Assembly: GCF_007993795.1 (NCBI RefSeq)
Contig: NZ_CP042476.1
Span: forward strand, 1,054,001 to 1,118,000
Direction: 5' to 3'
DNA: 64,000 nucleotides
From: Antarcticibacterium arcticum
GTDB taxonomy: Bacteria > Bacteroidota > Bacteroidia > Flavobacteriales > Flavobacteriaceae
The stretch's first letter is position 1. Each line of letters starts with the position of its first letter. This document shows positions 26,562-34,805 of this stretch, piece by piece. A program made the position numbers and the translations under genes. Below the pieces are notes generated by a model that did not search any database, had not been told where the DNA came from, and saw only the letters and a list, made by a program, of their open reading frames with translations.

Positions 26562-27101
26562 TTAAAAATTATCAGGGTTCTTTCCTTTTACCCCTTCATA
26601 AAATTTCTTTATTTCTACAAGATCTTTTTCAAGGTTTCCTGTAGTATAAAAAGGCTGTGCAACTTTCACTTCCTTTCGGGAATAATCAAAAGCAACTTTT
26701 ATTATAGGCACATTTGCAGCCTCAGCAATATAATAAAAACCCGTTTTCCAGCGATCGGTCTTTTTCCTGGTGCCTTCCGGTGACAATGCCAGCCGGAACA
26801 CATCTTTGGTTTTAAAAATGGCGGTGATGGCTTCTACCTTGTTTTGATTAGGAGTGCGGTCCAGGGGTGTGCCGCCAACCCATCTGAAATACCACCCAAA
26901 TGGGGGGCGAAATAATTCTTTTTTACCTACAAAATCACTTTGTATTCCCAATATACTGCGTACCAGCAGCCCCAAAAGGAAGTCATACCAACTGGTATGA
27001 GGAGCCACAATGATCACACATTTTTTAATGGCAGGATCAATAGCACCCTTTAAGTCCCATTTTAAAATTTTAAAGAAAATGAATTTGGAAAGAGATATCA
27101 T
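26562..27101 (-). CDS. 1-acylglycerol-3-phosphate acyltransferase family protein
   Basis: 179 residues, the short bacterial form. The HX4D catalytic motif is HTSWYD (near residue 35) and the substrate motif is SPEGTRKK (near 108). It belongs to the PlsC-like family that transfers acyl chains to glycerophospholipid or other lipid acceptors at the inner membrane. Acceptor is uncertain because the sequence is shorter than classic PlsC. Its ATG shares one base with the TAA of the proline dehydrogenase gene (TAATG), so the two are translationally coupled, although a metabolic link is not obvious. Confidence 0.85.
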   Translation of the reverse strand: MISLSKFIFFKILKWDLKGAIDPAIKKCVIIVAPHTSWYDFLLGLLVRSILGIQSDFVGKKELFRPPFGWYFRWVGGTPLDRTPNQNKVEAITAIFKTKDVFRLALSPEGTRKKTDRWKTGFYYIAEAANVPIIKVAFDYSRKEVKVAQPFYTTGNLEKDLVEIKKFYEGVKGKNPDNF

Positions 27102-28333
27102 TAATCTATCTCTTCTTTAATCTTTTTTTTTGAAACTGGTTGACGGTTTGCTTTGGATACCTCCCCTTTACGTCGTTTCTTTTCTTCCATTAAAAGCGAA
27201 AGCTCCCTACCGGTCTGTCCTTTTACCGAGGTGTTTTCTTCTGCTCTTCTTATTAAGTAAGGAACAACTTCACGCACAGGACCAAAAGGCACCAGTTTAG
27301 CAGAATTATAACCTTTTCTGGCAAGATTGTAACTAATATGATCACTCATCCCATACAACTGGCTAAACCAAACCCTGTCATCATTTATTGCTATCTTCTT
27401 ATCCTCAAGAATTTGTAGGGCAAGATAATTACTCATTTCATTATGAGTTCCAATAAAAGTATGGATCTCATCAATATTTGCAAGGCAATATGCAAGTACT
27501 CCATTATAGCTTACATCTGTAGCCTCTTTATTCTCACATATTGGAGTTGGATATCCCATTTTGTGGGCCCGCTCATTTTCTTTTTCCATGTAAGCTCCGC
27601 GTACTATTTTGGCGCCTACAATAAACCCATCCTTTACTCCTTTTTCGTGAAGCTCCTGTAAGTAAGCCAGCCTGTCCCATCTATAGCACTGCAGGGTATT
27701 GTAAACAATAGCTTTTTCCTGATTATATTTGCGCATCATTTTTTCCATCAACTCATCTGCTGCTCCCTGCATCCATGACTCCTCAGCATCAGCCAATACA
27801 CTTATATCATTTTGATAAGCTGCTTCACAAATATTTTCAACCCTTTGCTGCACTCTTTTCCATTCTTCCTCTTCTTCCGGGGTTAAAGTAATTTTGGAGG
27901 AGACTTTTTCCCATATCTCCAATCGTCCAATACCTGTAGGTTTAAATACAGCAAATGGGATCTCTTTTCGCTTTGCAGCAAATTCAATAATGCTTATTTT
28001 CTTTTTCATTGCAGCATCAAGATGTTCTTCCTGCTCCTTTCCTTCTACCGAATAATCAAGGATACTGTGAAGTTTCTTGGTGTACATTTTTCCAATGGCA
28101 GGTAAACAATCTTCCATGGTCTCACCCCCACTAAATTGGTTAAAAATGGTAGCCCTTATTAAACCTTCAACCGGAAGGTGAAGTTTTAAAGAAAACCGCG
28201 TCAATGCAGTGCCAATTTTTACTAAAGTGGGTCGGTTTATCATTCCAAAAAGAAAGAGCGCCCGGTTAAGTTCCTCGTCAGATTTTAGTTTAAATGCTGT
28301 CTCGGTATCATTGAAGATCTTTTGTGTAATCAT
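27101..28333 (-). CDS. Proline dehydrogenase
   Basis: About 410 residues from the ATG at 28331-28333 (MITQKIFNDTETAF). An ATG six codons upstream (28351) exists but lies at or before the transcription start expected from the -7 box at 28353-28360. This is a monofunctional PRODH barrel: KIVRGAYMEKE, GTHNE, QLYGMSDHISYNLA and YLIRRAEENTS are recognisable FAD/proline-site segments. It oxidises proline to 1-pyrroline-5-carboxylate and feeds electrons to the quinone pool. The matching P5C dehydrogenase is not in this window. It is coupled to the downstream acyltransferase gene and diverges from aroB. Confidence 0.92.
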   Translation of the reverse strand: MITQKIFNDTETAFKLKSDEELNRALFLFGMINRPTLVKIGTALTRFSLKLHLPVEGLIRATIFNQFSGGETMEDCLPAIGKMYTKKLHSILDYSVEGKEQEEHLDAAMKKKISIIEFAAKRKEIPFAVFKPTGIGRLEIWEKVSSKITLTPEEEEEWKRVQQRVENICEAAYQNDISVLADAEESWMQGAADELMEKMMRKYNQEKAIVYNTLQCYRWDRLAYLQELHEKGVKDGFIVGAKIVRGAYMEKENERAHKMGYPTPICENKEATDVSYNGVLAYCLANIDEIHTFIGTHNEMSNYLALQILEDKKIAINDDRVWFSQLYGMSDHISYNLARKGYNSAKLVPFGPVREVVPYLIRRAEENTSVKGQTGRELSLLMEEKKRRKGEVSKANRQPVSKKKIKEEID

Positions 28334-28352
28334 TGCGATATTATTGATCATA

Positions 28353-28360
28353 CAAAGATA
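28353..28360 (-). promoter_or_regulatory. -7 box of the proline dehydrogenase operon
   Basis: Minus strand reads TATCTTTG, an exact TAnnTTTG. With a start about 4 nt further on, transcription would begin near 28349 and leave a leader of about 16 nt to the ATG at 28333. Confidence 0.45.
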
Positions 28361-28435
28361 ATTATTGAGAGTTGATTTATTTATAATTTTCTCCTTATTT
28401 TCGACTTTTAATTATATTATTTATACCTACTAAAT

Positions 28436-29512
28436 ATGGCTACCCACGCAGCACAGGCTAAGGTTTTTTATTCAGAAAAAGCATATAAGCAACTGAATAT
28501 TTTTTTAAAAAAGACAGCACCCTCTGCCATCTTTATAATTGTTGACAGCAACACCCAGGATCAATGCCTCCCACTCTTTTTACCTTTAATTGAAACCAAC
28601 ACTGAGATTGAGATAATAGAAATGGATCCAGGGGAAGAATACAAAAATATTGAAACCTGTTCGGGTATATGGAATGTTCTATCTGAACTGGGCGCCGACA
28701 GGAAGAGCCTGGTGATAAATCTTGGCGGTGGCGTGGTTACAGATCTGGGCGGATTTATAGCCAGTACTTTTAAACGCGGAATTCAATACATCAATGTACC
28801 TACTACCCTACTCTCTATGGTAGATGCTTCAGTAGGCGGAAAAACAGGTGTGGATCTAGGCAATTTAAAAAATCAGATTGGAGTGATCTCTCAACCGGAA
28901 ATGGTACTTATTGACCCGGGATTCTTAAGCACTCTTCCGCCGGAAGAAATGAGAAGCGGGCTTGCAGAAATTTTGAAACACGGTTTAATTGCCAAAAGGG
29001 CCTATTGGGAAAAAGCCAATGATCTAAAGAAGCTGGGGCTGGAAGATCTTCGTGATCTTATAATGGAATCTGTTGATATCAAAACCCACATAGTCACAAA
29101 AGACCCCCGGGAAGAAAATTTACGAAAAACCCTGAATTTTGGACACACCTTTGGCCATGCAATAGAATCCTATTTTTTAACCCATCCTGAAAAAAATAAA
29201 GTGTTACACGGGGAGGCCGTTGCAGCAGGAATGATCATTGCCTTATTCCTCTCTACAAAAATTACAAACTTTCCAGAAAAAGAGCTGGAGAGTATTACCC
29301 AAACTATCCTCGAGTTCTTCCCTGTGATCGAAATAAGGGAGGAAGATTTTTCCAAGATCATCGAACTGCTGAAATTTGACAAGAAAAACTCACATGGAAA
29401 TATAAATTTCGTTCTTTTAGAAGAAATAGGTGTGCCTATAATAGATTGTAAAGTGCCGGAAGATATGCTTTTTGAAAGTTTAGGGTTTTATAAAAATCTT
29501 AAAACCAGATAA
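28436..29512 (+). CDS. aroB: 3-dehydroquinate synthase
   Basis: 358 residues. VINLGGGVVTDLGGFIASTF (NAD-binding), VPTTLLSMVDASVGGKTGVD and LKHGLIA, then NFGHTFGHAIE with zinc ligands, identify AroB. It converts DAHP to 3-dehydroquinate, step two of the shikimate pathway. It stands alone; neighbours are the divergent proline dehydrogenase operon and a small acidic protein gene. No other aro gene is close. Confidence 0.96.
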   Translation: MATHAAQAKVFYSEKAYKQLNIFLKKTAPSAIFIIVDSNTQDQCLPLFLPLIETNTEIEIIEMDPGEEYKNIETCSGIWNVLSELGADRKSLVINLGGGVVTDLGGFIASTFKRGIQYINVPTTLLSMVDASVGGKTGVDLGNLKNQIGVISQPEMVLIDPGFLSTLPPEEMRSGLAEILKHGLIAKRAYWEKANDLKKLGLEDLRDLIMESVDIKTHIVTKDPREENLRKTLNFGHTFGHAIESYFLTHPEKNKVLHGEAVAAGMIIALFLSTKITNFPEKELESITQTILEFFPVIEIREEDFSKIIELLKFDKKNSHGNINFVLLEEIGVPIIDCKVPEDMLFESLGFYKNLKTR

Positions 29513-29555
29513 TTGTTTTTATTATCTAATTAATTGTTATAAATTATTTCTCTGA

Positions 29556-29585
29556 TTGGATATAATCCAATTTTTATTATAATTG
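29556..29585 (+). promoter_or_regulatory. Promoter of the acidic 105-residue protein, with a dyad at -33
   Basis: TTG at 29556-29558 and TATAATTG at 29578-29585 (one mismatch) with a 19-nt spacer. The TTG is also the left end of the dyad TTGGAT-ATA-ATCCAA (29556-29570), which could be a regulator site. Pattern read only. Confidence 0.45.
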
Positions 29586-29603
29586 CACGATCAAATTATT
29601 GTT

Positions 29604-29918
29604 ATGAAAAGAGTCATTGTAGATTACAAAAAACTTACTCCTGAAATTTTAAGCCTCCTGGTAGAAAAATATCCTGATGGATATGACGATGACCAGGTTA
29701 TTTCATTTAAAAACGCTAAAAATGAAACCATTGAGGCTGTTGAAGTGAGAACAGATGAATCCATTTACCTCGTAAAAGTGAGTACAAGACTTGAAAATAC
29801 TATGGCCAATTATGATGAAGATGATTATGAAGATTCAGATTTTAACGAGCCAATTGTAGATATTCCTGAAAAAGGAATTGAGGAAGAAGAGGATGAAGAT
29901 GTAGATACTGAAAAATAA
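29604..29918 (+). CDS. Small acidic protein of unknown function
   Basis: About 104 residues from the ATG at 29604 (MKRVIVDYKKLTPEILSLLV). The first 65 residues look like a compact alpha/beta domain. The last 40 are very acidic (NYDEDDYEDSDF, then EEEEDEDVDTEK), probably disordered. Similar proteins seem widespread in flavobacteria, sometimes with names such as DNA primase that I consider unsupported, since no primase motif is present. A promoter with a dyad precedes it and a strong terminator follows, so it is a single-gene unit. Confidence 0.72.
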   Translation: MKRVIVDYKKLTPEILSLLVEKYPDGYDDDQVISFKNAKNETIEAVEVRTDESIYLVKVSTRLENTMANYDEDDYEDSDFNEPIVDIPEKGIEEEEDEDVDTEK

Positions 29919-29928
29919 AAAAAGAAAA

Positions 29929-29998
29929 GGCTGCTTATTTATTTTATTTAGATCCTGTAATATCCCGGATCTTTTAATATAATAAGCAGCCTCTTTTT
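29929..29998. terminator. Long hairpin terminator
   Basis: GGCTGCTTATT (29929-29939) pairs perfectly with AATAAGCAGCC (29981-29991), with a further inner GATCC/GGATC pairing, followed by TCTTTTT. A-tracts on the left side would allow use from both strands, serving the convergent PfpI gene. Confidence 0.8.
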
Positions 29999-30015
29999 AT
30001 TGGGAAAATTCCAAA

Positions 30016-30564
30016 TCAGGCATGTTGTTCTTCATGCTTTCCTTCTTTGATCTCTTCAATAACTTTTTTATTAAAAGCCGGAAGATCATCCGGGTTTCTG
30101 CTGGTTACAAATCCACTGTCTACTACAACTTCCTTGTCTACCCATTTCGCTCCGGCATTTTCAAGATCTTTTCTAATAGTATGATATGAGGTCATTTCTC
30201 TTCCCTTTACCACTTCGGCATTTATCAATGTCCAGGCTGCGTGGCAAATTGCAGCTACCGGTTTTTTCTGTTTAAAAAAATCGCGAACAAATTCTAAAGC
30301 CTCTTCATTGGTTCGAAGATTATCTGGGTTCATTACTCCTCCCGGCAGTACCAAAGCATGATAATCTCCCGCACTTACCTTGTCCAGGGTATGATCCACT
30401 TTGTATTCCTTGGACCACTTATCTTTATCCCAGGCTTTTATTTTACCAGATTTATCACTTATTATATCTACCTGGAATCCTTCTTTTTCCATTGCCTCTT
30501 TTGGGGAAGTTAATTCTACTTCTTCAAATCCATTGGTGGCAAGCATTGCTACTTTCTTTTTCAT
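30016..30564 (-). CDS. DJ-1/PfpI family protein (YhbO-type)
   Basis: 182 residues. The nucleophilic elbow is AAICHAAW with the Cys followed by His, as in PfpI/YhbO proteins; VALVLPGGVMNPDN-like LVLPGGVMNPDNLR supplies the oxyanion region. ATNGFEEVELTSP near the N-terminus contains the conserved Glu that modulates the Cys. Members have been reported as proteases, chaperones or deglycases in stress; the activity here is not decided by sequence. The C-terminal EGKHEEQHA is charged. Single gene. Confidence 0.9.
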   Translation of the reverse strand: MKKKVAMLATNGFEEVELTSPKEAMEKEGFQVDIISDKSGKIKAWDKDKWSKEYKVDHTLDKVSAGDYHALVLPGGVMNPDNLRTNEEALEFVRDFFKQKKPVAAICHAAWTLINAEVVKGREMTSYHTIRKDLENAGAKWVDKEVVVDSGFVTSRNPDDLPAFNKKVIEEIKEGKHEEQHA

Positions 30565-30670
30565 AGTTCTCTATTTTATAATTAATAACTTATGCCTAAA
30601 ATTATTAGTTAAGAAATAAAAACTCTATTAAGAAGCTTATAAAAAAAGGGAGAAAGGCGTTAAACCTTTA

Positions 30671-31672
30671 TTAATCGTCTGTTACACACTCGGCCCTTTC
30701 CTTCTCTATATCAATATTTGCTCTTAGCCTGGCCAGCAATTTATGATCTTCATCGAGTTTTACATTTTTTCTTTCGAGTTTTTCAAGCTCTTTAAAAATT
30801 GCAGGCTCACTAAATCTATTGGGGCGTATACGTTCGTTTTTATGAAGGGCATACTGTACGGTAAATTCAGCGCCAAAAAACATTATTAAACAGGTATAAT
30901 TCACCCATAGCAGGATAAGGATAATGGAGGAAGCGCTTCCATATACAGATCCCGGATTGCTTTGACCAAAATAAAACCCCATTAGGAATTCTCCTATCAG
31001 GAATAAAACTGTAGTTAAAGCGGCTCCATATAAGGTTATTTTTAATTTAATTTTTATATCCGGCAGTAATTTAAATATAGCACCAAACAATGCAGTAATA
31101 AATATAAAAGAGAGGATGTAATTAAGAATATTAAGGCCTACTGCTGTAATTACCGGGGCAATATCTTCTATATATTCTCCCAGGATCTTTACCAACGCGG
31201 AAACGATCAAAGCCAGTAACATCAAAAACCCAATGGCCAGTATCATCCCAAAAGATATCAGTCGGTCCATTATCATCCGCATGAAAGTTTCCTTTTTTGC
31301 AGCAACATTCCATATTTTATTCATAGAAATTTTAAGCCGGAAGAACACCCCGGTAGCTCCAAATAACAACATTGCAATTCCAAATATTATGGCCCAGGTA
31401 GAATTATCGGTAATGGCGGCGCTGGTTACCATTTTTTCAACTGCTTCAGCGGCATCGGCCCCAATAAAATCTTCTATTTGTTCATTCAATCTTCCCTGCA
31501 CTGCTTCCCTTCCAAAAAAGGAGCCGGCAATAGATACTACAATTATTAAGAGAGAGGGAAGAGAAAATATGGTGTAATAGGCGATAATTGCACTTTCTGC
31601 CCAAGGGTCATTGGTGTTCCAACTCGTAAAAGTTTTTTTCAGCAAAGCAAAAAAGGTCCTTATTTTCTTCAT
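30671..31672 (-). CDS. YihY/BrkB family membrane protein
   Basis: 333 residues with about six membrane helices. AIIAYYTIFSLPSLLIIV near residue 27 and the FRLKISMNKIW segment are typical of YihY. Family function is unsettled (older names link it to RNase BN or virulence factor BrkB, both probably misleading). The start overlaps the end of the DinB gene by 4 nt (ATGA), so they form an operon. The C-terminal 45 residues are charged and cytoplasmic. Ends with VTDD. Confidence 0.9.
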   Translation of the reverse strand: MKKIRTFFALLKKTFTSWNTNDPWAESAIIAYYTIFSLPSLLIIVVSIAGSFFGREAVQGRLNEQIEDFIGADAAEAVEKMVTSAAITDNSTWAIIFGIAMLLFGATGVFFRLKISMNKIWNVAAKKETFMRMIMDRLISFGMILAIGFLMLLALIVSALVKILGEYIEDIAPVITAVGLNILNYILSFIFITALFGAIFKLLPDIKIKLKITLYGAALTTVLFLIGEFLMGFYFGQSNPGSVYGSASSIILILLWVNYTCLIMFFGAEFTVQYALHKNERIRPNRFSEPAIFKELEKLERKNVKLDEDHKLLARLRANIDIEKERAECVTDD

Positions 31673-32187
31673 AAATTATATTTGTTTTTAAACAGGGAGA
31701 GATGATGTTTTTCATGGCCGGCAATTATAAATCCTGCCGCTGCAGCACTTAGATCACCTCCACTGGAAATTCCTTTTTCCTTATACATTTCCTTTGTAAA
31801 ACTCTCAAACATGCAAATACCCGATTCCCTTATGGCGTTATATTCCTTTATAAGGTCTTCGAGATTACGATCATTAGCACCGGAAGCCGGCACATAAGCG
31901 TCCTGGTCAAATCCTGCTAAAGGAGTCTTATCTTTTCTGGCAATTCGCAAGGCACGGTACTGGAAAATACGTTCAGTATCCAACATGTGCGGCAATACCT
32001 GGGCAACCGTCCATTTCCCGGCTTCATAACTCCACATAAGGTCTACCGGGTCCAGATTGGTAAGAAAATTTACCATTTCCTCGCGTTGGGAGCGCAGTAA
32101 TGTTAAAAGCTCCAGTTGTGGGAGTTGATCAATATAGGTTTGATAATACGCGGGGTAATCTCCAATAAGAAGTTGTTCTGGTTTCAT
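31669..32187 (-). CDS. DinB family protein
   Basis: About 172 residues from the ATG at 32185-32187 (MKPEQLLIGDYPAYYQ); a TTG three codons upstream is less likely. Four-helix DinB/YfiT-like bundle with metal-binding histidines in VLPHMLDTERIF and AGHEKHHLSLF. The family includes thiol-dependent transferases and many uncharacterised stress proteins. It is translationally coupled to the YihY gene downstream. Separated from the Lrp gene by that gene's terminator. Confidence 0.88.
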   Translation of the reverse strand: MKPEQLLIGDYPAYYQTYIDQLPQLELLTLLRSQREEMVNFLTNLDPVDLMWSYEAGKWTVAQVLPHMLDTERIFQYRALRIARKDKTPLAGFDQDAYVPASGANDRNLEDLIKEYNAIRESGICMFESFTKEMYKEKGISSGGDLSAAAAGFIIAGHEKHHLSLFKNKYNL

Positions 32188-32231
32188 AATGCACAATTTT
32201 AATTGTCCTGATATATGTAACCAAGGTAAAA

Positions 32232-32267
32232 AAAACCCCTGTAAACACTTAGGTCTACAGGGGTTTT
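32232..32267 (-). terminator. Terminator after the Lrp-type regulator
   Basis: Perfect 12-bp stem: AAAACCCCTGTA (32232-32243) and TACAGGGGTTTT (32256-32267), with a U-rich run on the minus-strand transcript. It lies between the Lrp gene and the DinB-YihY operon. Confidence 0.85.
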
Positions 32268-32286
32268 AATATAAGTTTAATAGATG

Positions 32287-32769
32287 TTACTGCAGGCTTT
32301 TAAAAATAGAATGCATCAGGCGCTTTTTATCATTAAGGCTTTCTTCCAGCGAGATCATAGTCTCTGTCCTGTATACCCCTTCAATATCATCTAACTGAAA
32401 AATGATCTCCTTGGCATGTTGGGTATCACGGGCGCGTATCTTGCAAAAAACATTGAATTTTCCTGTAGTTACGTGGGCAACTGTAACAAAGGGTATATCG
32501 TTGATTCGCTCCAGTACAAATTTTGTTTGTGAGGTATTTTTCAGGAAAATCCCAACGTATGCAATAAAAGCATATCCAAGCTTTTCGTAATTAAGAGTTA
32601 AAGATGAACCTAATATGATTTGCGCTTCTTCCATTTTCTTCACCCTTACATGAACTGTCCCGGCAGAAATATTTAATTTCTTTGCTATATCTGTAAAGGG
32701 AGTTCGTGTATTCTCAATGAGCATATCAAGGATCTGATGATCTGTTTCGTCTAATTTATACTTTGCCAT
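32287..32769 (-). CDS. Lrp/AsnC family transcriptional regulator
   Basis: 160 residues. N-terminal winged HTH (DETDHQILDMLIENTRTPFT, then IAKKLNISAGTVHVRVKKME) and a C-terminal RAM ligand-binding domain (about 65-150, YVGIFLKNTSQTKFVLE). Such proteins bind amino acids and act as multimeric regulators. The target is unknown; its own promoter (32796-32829) may be autoregulated. The next gene downstream (DinB) is separated by a terminator, so it is a single-gene unit. Confidence 0.92.
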   Translation of the reverse strand: MAKYKLDETDHQILDMLIENTRTPFTDIAKKLNISAGTVHVRVKKMEEAQIILGSSLTLNYEKLGYAFIAYVGIFLKNTSQTKFVLERINDIPFVTVAHVTTGKFNVFCKIRARDTQHAKEIIFQLDDIEGVYRTETMISLEESLNDKKRLMHSIFKSLQ

Positions 32770-32795
32770 AATTCTTAACGTATTTTAATGAAAAA

Positions 32796-32829
32796 CAAAA
32801 TTAATACAATTACGCTATATAATTAGCAA
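32796..32829 (-). promoter_or_regulatory. Promoter of the Lrp-type regulator
   Basis: On the minus strand TTG (32829-32827) and TAATTTTG (32803-32796) with a 23-nt spacer, matching the Bacteroidota consensus. Confidence 0.45.
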
Positions 32830-32847
32830 CTATTTGTTGTTATTTTA

Positions 32848-34008
32848 TTAATTTATAACTAAAACTTCATTATTAAGTAGCAGTTTATCAACTATATCGT
32901 TTTCGCTAAGCTTTTGGGATCCCAAAGTTTTCAATTCTTTTTCTGAACAATTTATTTCCTTATGGCCGTAAAATGATAAGGAAGCGGCAATTTTATCAAT
33001 ATAGGGTACAAAAATTATTTTATCATTTTCCAGACTTTCCCTGAACTGGATGGCTACATCGACTACCTCTTCTCCTAACCTGGCCTTACGCAGTATCACA
33101 TCATAAAATAGTTTATAATTCTCGGGTATATTAAAATAGGCCTCATTACTATAAGCCTTATATGAACCGGAAGCAATAGATTTCAATCCTGAAAATAGAG
33201 CTGCCACAATAAATTCCCGGCTTCGCTCCCTTTGATAATCCCCGGGATAATGCCCGGCTTCAAACAGTAAGGTAGGGATATTTGAAGTTTGAAAAGTATC
33301 CCCGGTGCAATTGGCATTATAGGCATCATCATATCTTCCTATCTGTCCCGGAATATAATGCTGGAGATCTCCCGCTATATTTGCAATTACCTTCATGGAA
33401 ATTTCCCGGGATGGGGTAACAGCCCGTGAGTCATCCATAGCCGGGGTAAGAAAGGAAACCGTAGCAGGAACAGCAGACTCCCCGGCACTAAATATAGTGC
33501 GCTGATCATGGAGGTTAAAGCAAAAGTCTGGTTGAAATCTTTCAAATTCATCCCGTAGGATTATGCTTTCCTTTGCATTCCTGTTCAATGCGTCGCGGTT
33601 AAGATCTATTTTATTTGCATTCTCTCTTGTATACACCCCGGCTCCATCAGGATTCAGCATTGGAATTATCCTTAGTGTGATATGTTCTTTCAGATTTAAA
33701 AGAAATGGGTCTTCAGGAAATAGTTTAAAAGCATTTACAAGATCAAAAACTGCTTTGGTAGTGGTAGATTCATTTCCATGCATTTGAGACCAGGCCAGAA
33801 TTTTTATTTTTCCGTTTCCAATGGTTATAGACTCAATAACTTCTCCTAAAGCAGAAGAACCTATTTTTTGAACCCGGAAAAATTTCCCTGCTTTTGAAAT
33901 GGGTTTTTTTATAAACCTGTAAGGAAGATATCTTCCCGATAAATCTGTCTCTTTAAATAAAAGGTACCTGTCTAAAAGGTTTTGGTATTCCAATTGTAAT
34001 TTCTCCAT
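32848..34008 (-). CDS. M14 family zinc carboxypeptidase-like protein
   Basis: 386 residues without signal peptide. Zinc ligands H77 and E80 are in SQMHGNEST and H167 in FNLHDQRT; the substrate-binding NKIDLNRDA and the catalytic-Glu region TLLFEAGHYPG are present. A M14-type metallopeptidase, probably cytoplasmic and acting on peptides or peptidoglycan fragments; the exact substrate is unknown. The ATG is at 34006-34008. Immediately upstream, two 16-bp dyads cover its promoter-like -7 (34014-34021) and -33 (34038-34040) elements, so it is probably repressed or controlled by the adjacent XRE-type regulator. Confidence 0.88.
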   Translation of the reverse strand: MEKLQLEYQNLLDRYLLFKETDLSGRYLPYRFIKKPISKAGKFFRVQKIGSSALGEVIESITIGNGKIKILAWSQMHGNESTTTKAVFDLVNAFKLFPEDPFLLNLKEHITLRIIPMLNPDGAGVYTRENANKIDLNRDALNRNAKESIILRDEFERFQPDFCFNLHDQRTIFSAGESAVPATVSFLTPAMDDSRAVTPSREISMKVIANIAGDLQHYIPGQIGRYDDAYNANCTGDTFQTSNIPTLLFEAGHYPGDYQRERSREFIVAALFSGLKSIASGSYKAYSNEAYFNIPENYKLFYDVILRKARLGEEVVDVAIQFRESLENDKIIFVPYIDKIAASLSFYGHKEINCSEKELKTLGSQKLSENDIVDKLLLNNEVLVIN

Positions 34009-34083
34009 GTTTACAAAAGTAAATAATCATTAATTTACAATTGTAAACGATGTTGAATCCCTATTTCAATTACATTTGTAAAC
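34009..34083. promoter_or_regulatory. Three operator-like dyads upstream of the M14 gene
   Basis: Sites 1-3: GTTTACAAAAGTAAAT (34009-34024), ATTTACAATTGTAAAC (34033-34048), AATTACATTTGTAAAC (34068-34083). The consensus over all six sites is RWTTACAWWTGTAAWY. Site 1 contains the minus-strand -7 box TACTTTTG (34014-34021); site 2 contains the TTG -33 (34038-34040), with a 16-nt spacer. A degenerate copy may lie at 33986-34001 inside the coding region. Confidence 0.7.
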
Positions 34084-34211
34084 AACATTAAAGGTCGGGT
34101 TATATTTAAGGATGGAAATTTTCCAACCACATTAAAATTATTATTTAATTTGTTATTTTTTAGTCGTTTATATTATTTTACCTGCGATTTTAATTTAACT
34201 GATCTTATATT

Positions 34212-34297
34212 GTTTACATTTGTAATTTGGTGAAATGAAACCTTTGGATTACATTTGTAAACATCTGAATTATAAAATGGAATTCACAATGGTAAAC
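34212..34297. promoter_or_regulatory. Three operator-like dyads upstream of the XRE regulator gene
   Basis: Sites 4-6: GTTTACATTTGTAATT (34212-34227), GATTACATTTGTAAAC (34247-34262), ATTCACAATGGTAAAC (34282-34297), with start-to-start spacing of exactly 35 bp twice; sites 2 and 3 have the same spacing. Site 5 contains the -7 box TACATTTG (34250-34257); a TTG at 34227-34229 is 20 nt upstream of it. Site 6 covers the probable start codon at 34289. Confidence 0.7.
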
Positions 34298-34714
34298 AGC
34301 GAACATTTCTCTAAAAGACTGGAAAAAATCCTTGATTATTATGATATTTCGGCCGCCACCTTTGCTGAAGCTATAGATGTGGGACGGTCATCGATCTCTC
34401 ATATTCTATCTGGAAGAAATAAGCCAAGTCTCGATTTTGTGATGAAAGTGGTGCAAACTTACCCCGAGGTGGAATTGTATTGGCTGCTCAATGGTAAAGG
34501 AAACTTTCCCTCTTCTTCACCTTCTTCTGAAAAAGTGCAAGCTTCCCCTGCTTCTTCTCCCTCTTCTGCCAATCCTGCTCCATTGTCTTTAAATAATGTA
34601 AATCCGGGCAATTCTCCCAAAGACATAGCAGATCTGCGAACCAACTCAGGAAAAAAGATCAGGAAAATTGTATTCTTTTATGAGGATGGTAGCTTTGAAG
34701 CCTTTGAGAATTGA
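34289..34714 (+). CDS. XRE-type helix-turn-helix regulator
   Basis: About 141 residues from the ATG at 34289 (MVNSEHFSKRLEKIL); another ATG at 34277 is possible. Residues 8-65 hold the HTH: DYYDISAATFAEAIDVGRSS, then ISHILSGRNKPSLDFVMKV and VELYWLLNGKGNFP, a pattern common in flavobacterial XRE proteins. It is followed by a Ser/Pro-rich linker (about 70-100) and a short C-terminal tail (KKIRKIVFFYEDGSFEAFEN). The six dyads around and upstream of it suggest an autoregulator that also controls the divergent M14 gene (inference). The dyad over the start codon would suit a repressor. Confidence 0.85.
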   Translation: MVNSEHFSKRLEKILDYYDISAATFAEAIDVGRSSISHILSGRNKPSLDFVMKVVQTYPEVELYWLLNGKGNFPSSSPSSEKVQASPASSPSSANPAPLSLNNVNPGNSPKDIADLRTNSGKKIRKIVFFYEDGSFEAFEN

Positions 34715-34805
34715 ATTTAAGCGGGAAATAGCGTTATTTTGTATTGAGAATTACAAATTATCCCGGGTAAGAATTAAAACCCGGTAACAAAAGCCTACTG
34801 CCCTG

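Noticed and set aside
34113..34125. Palindrome TGGAAA-T-TTTCCA between the two operator groups
   Set aside because: Single short AT-rich copy unlike the 16-bp dyads, plausible by chance in such DNA.
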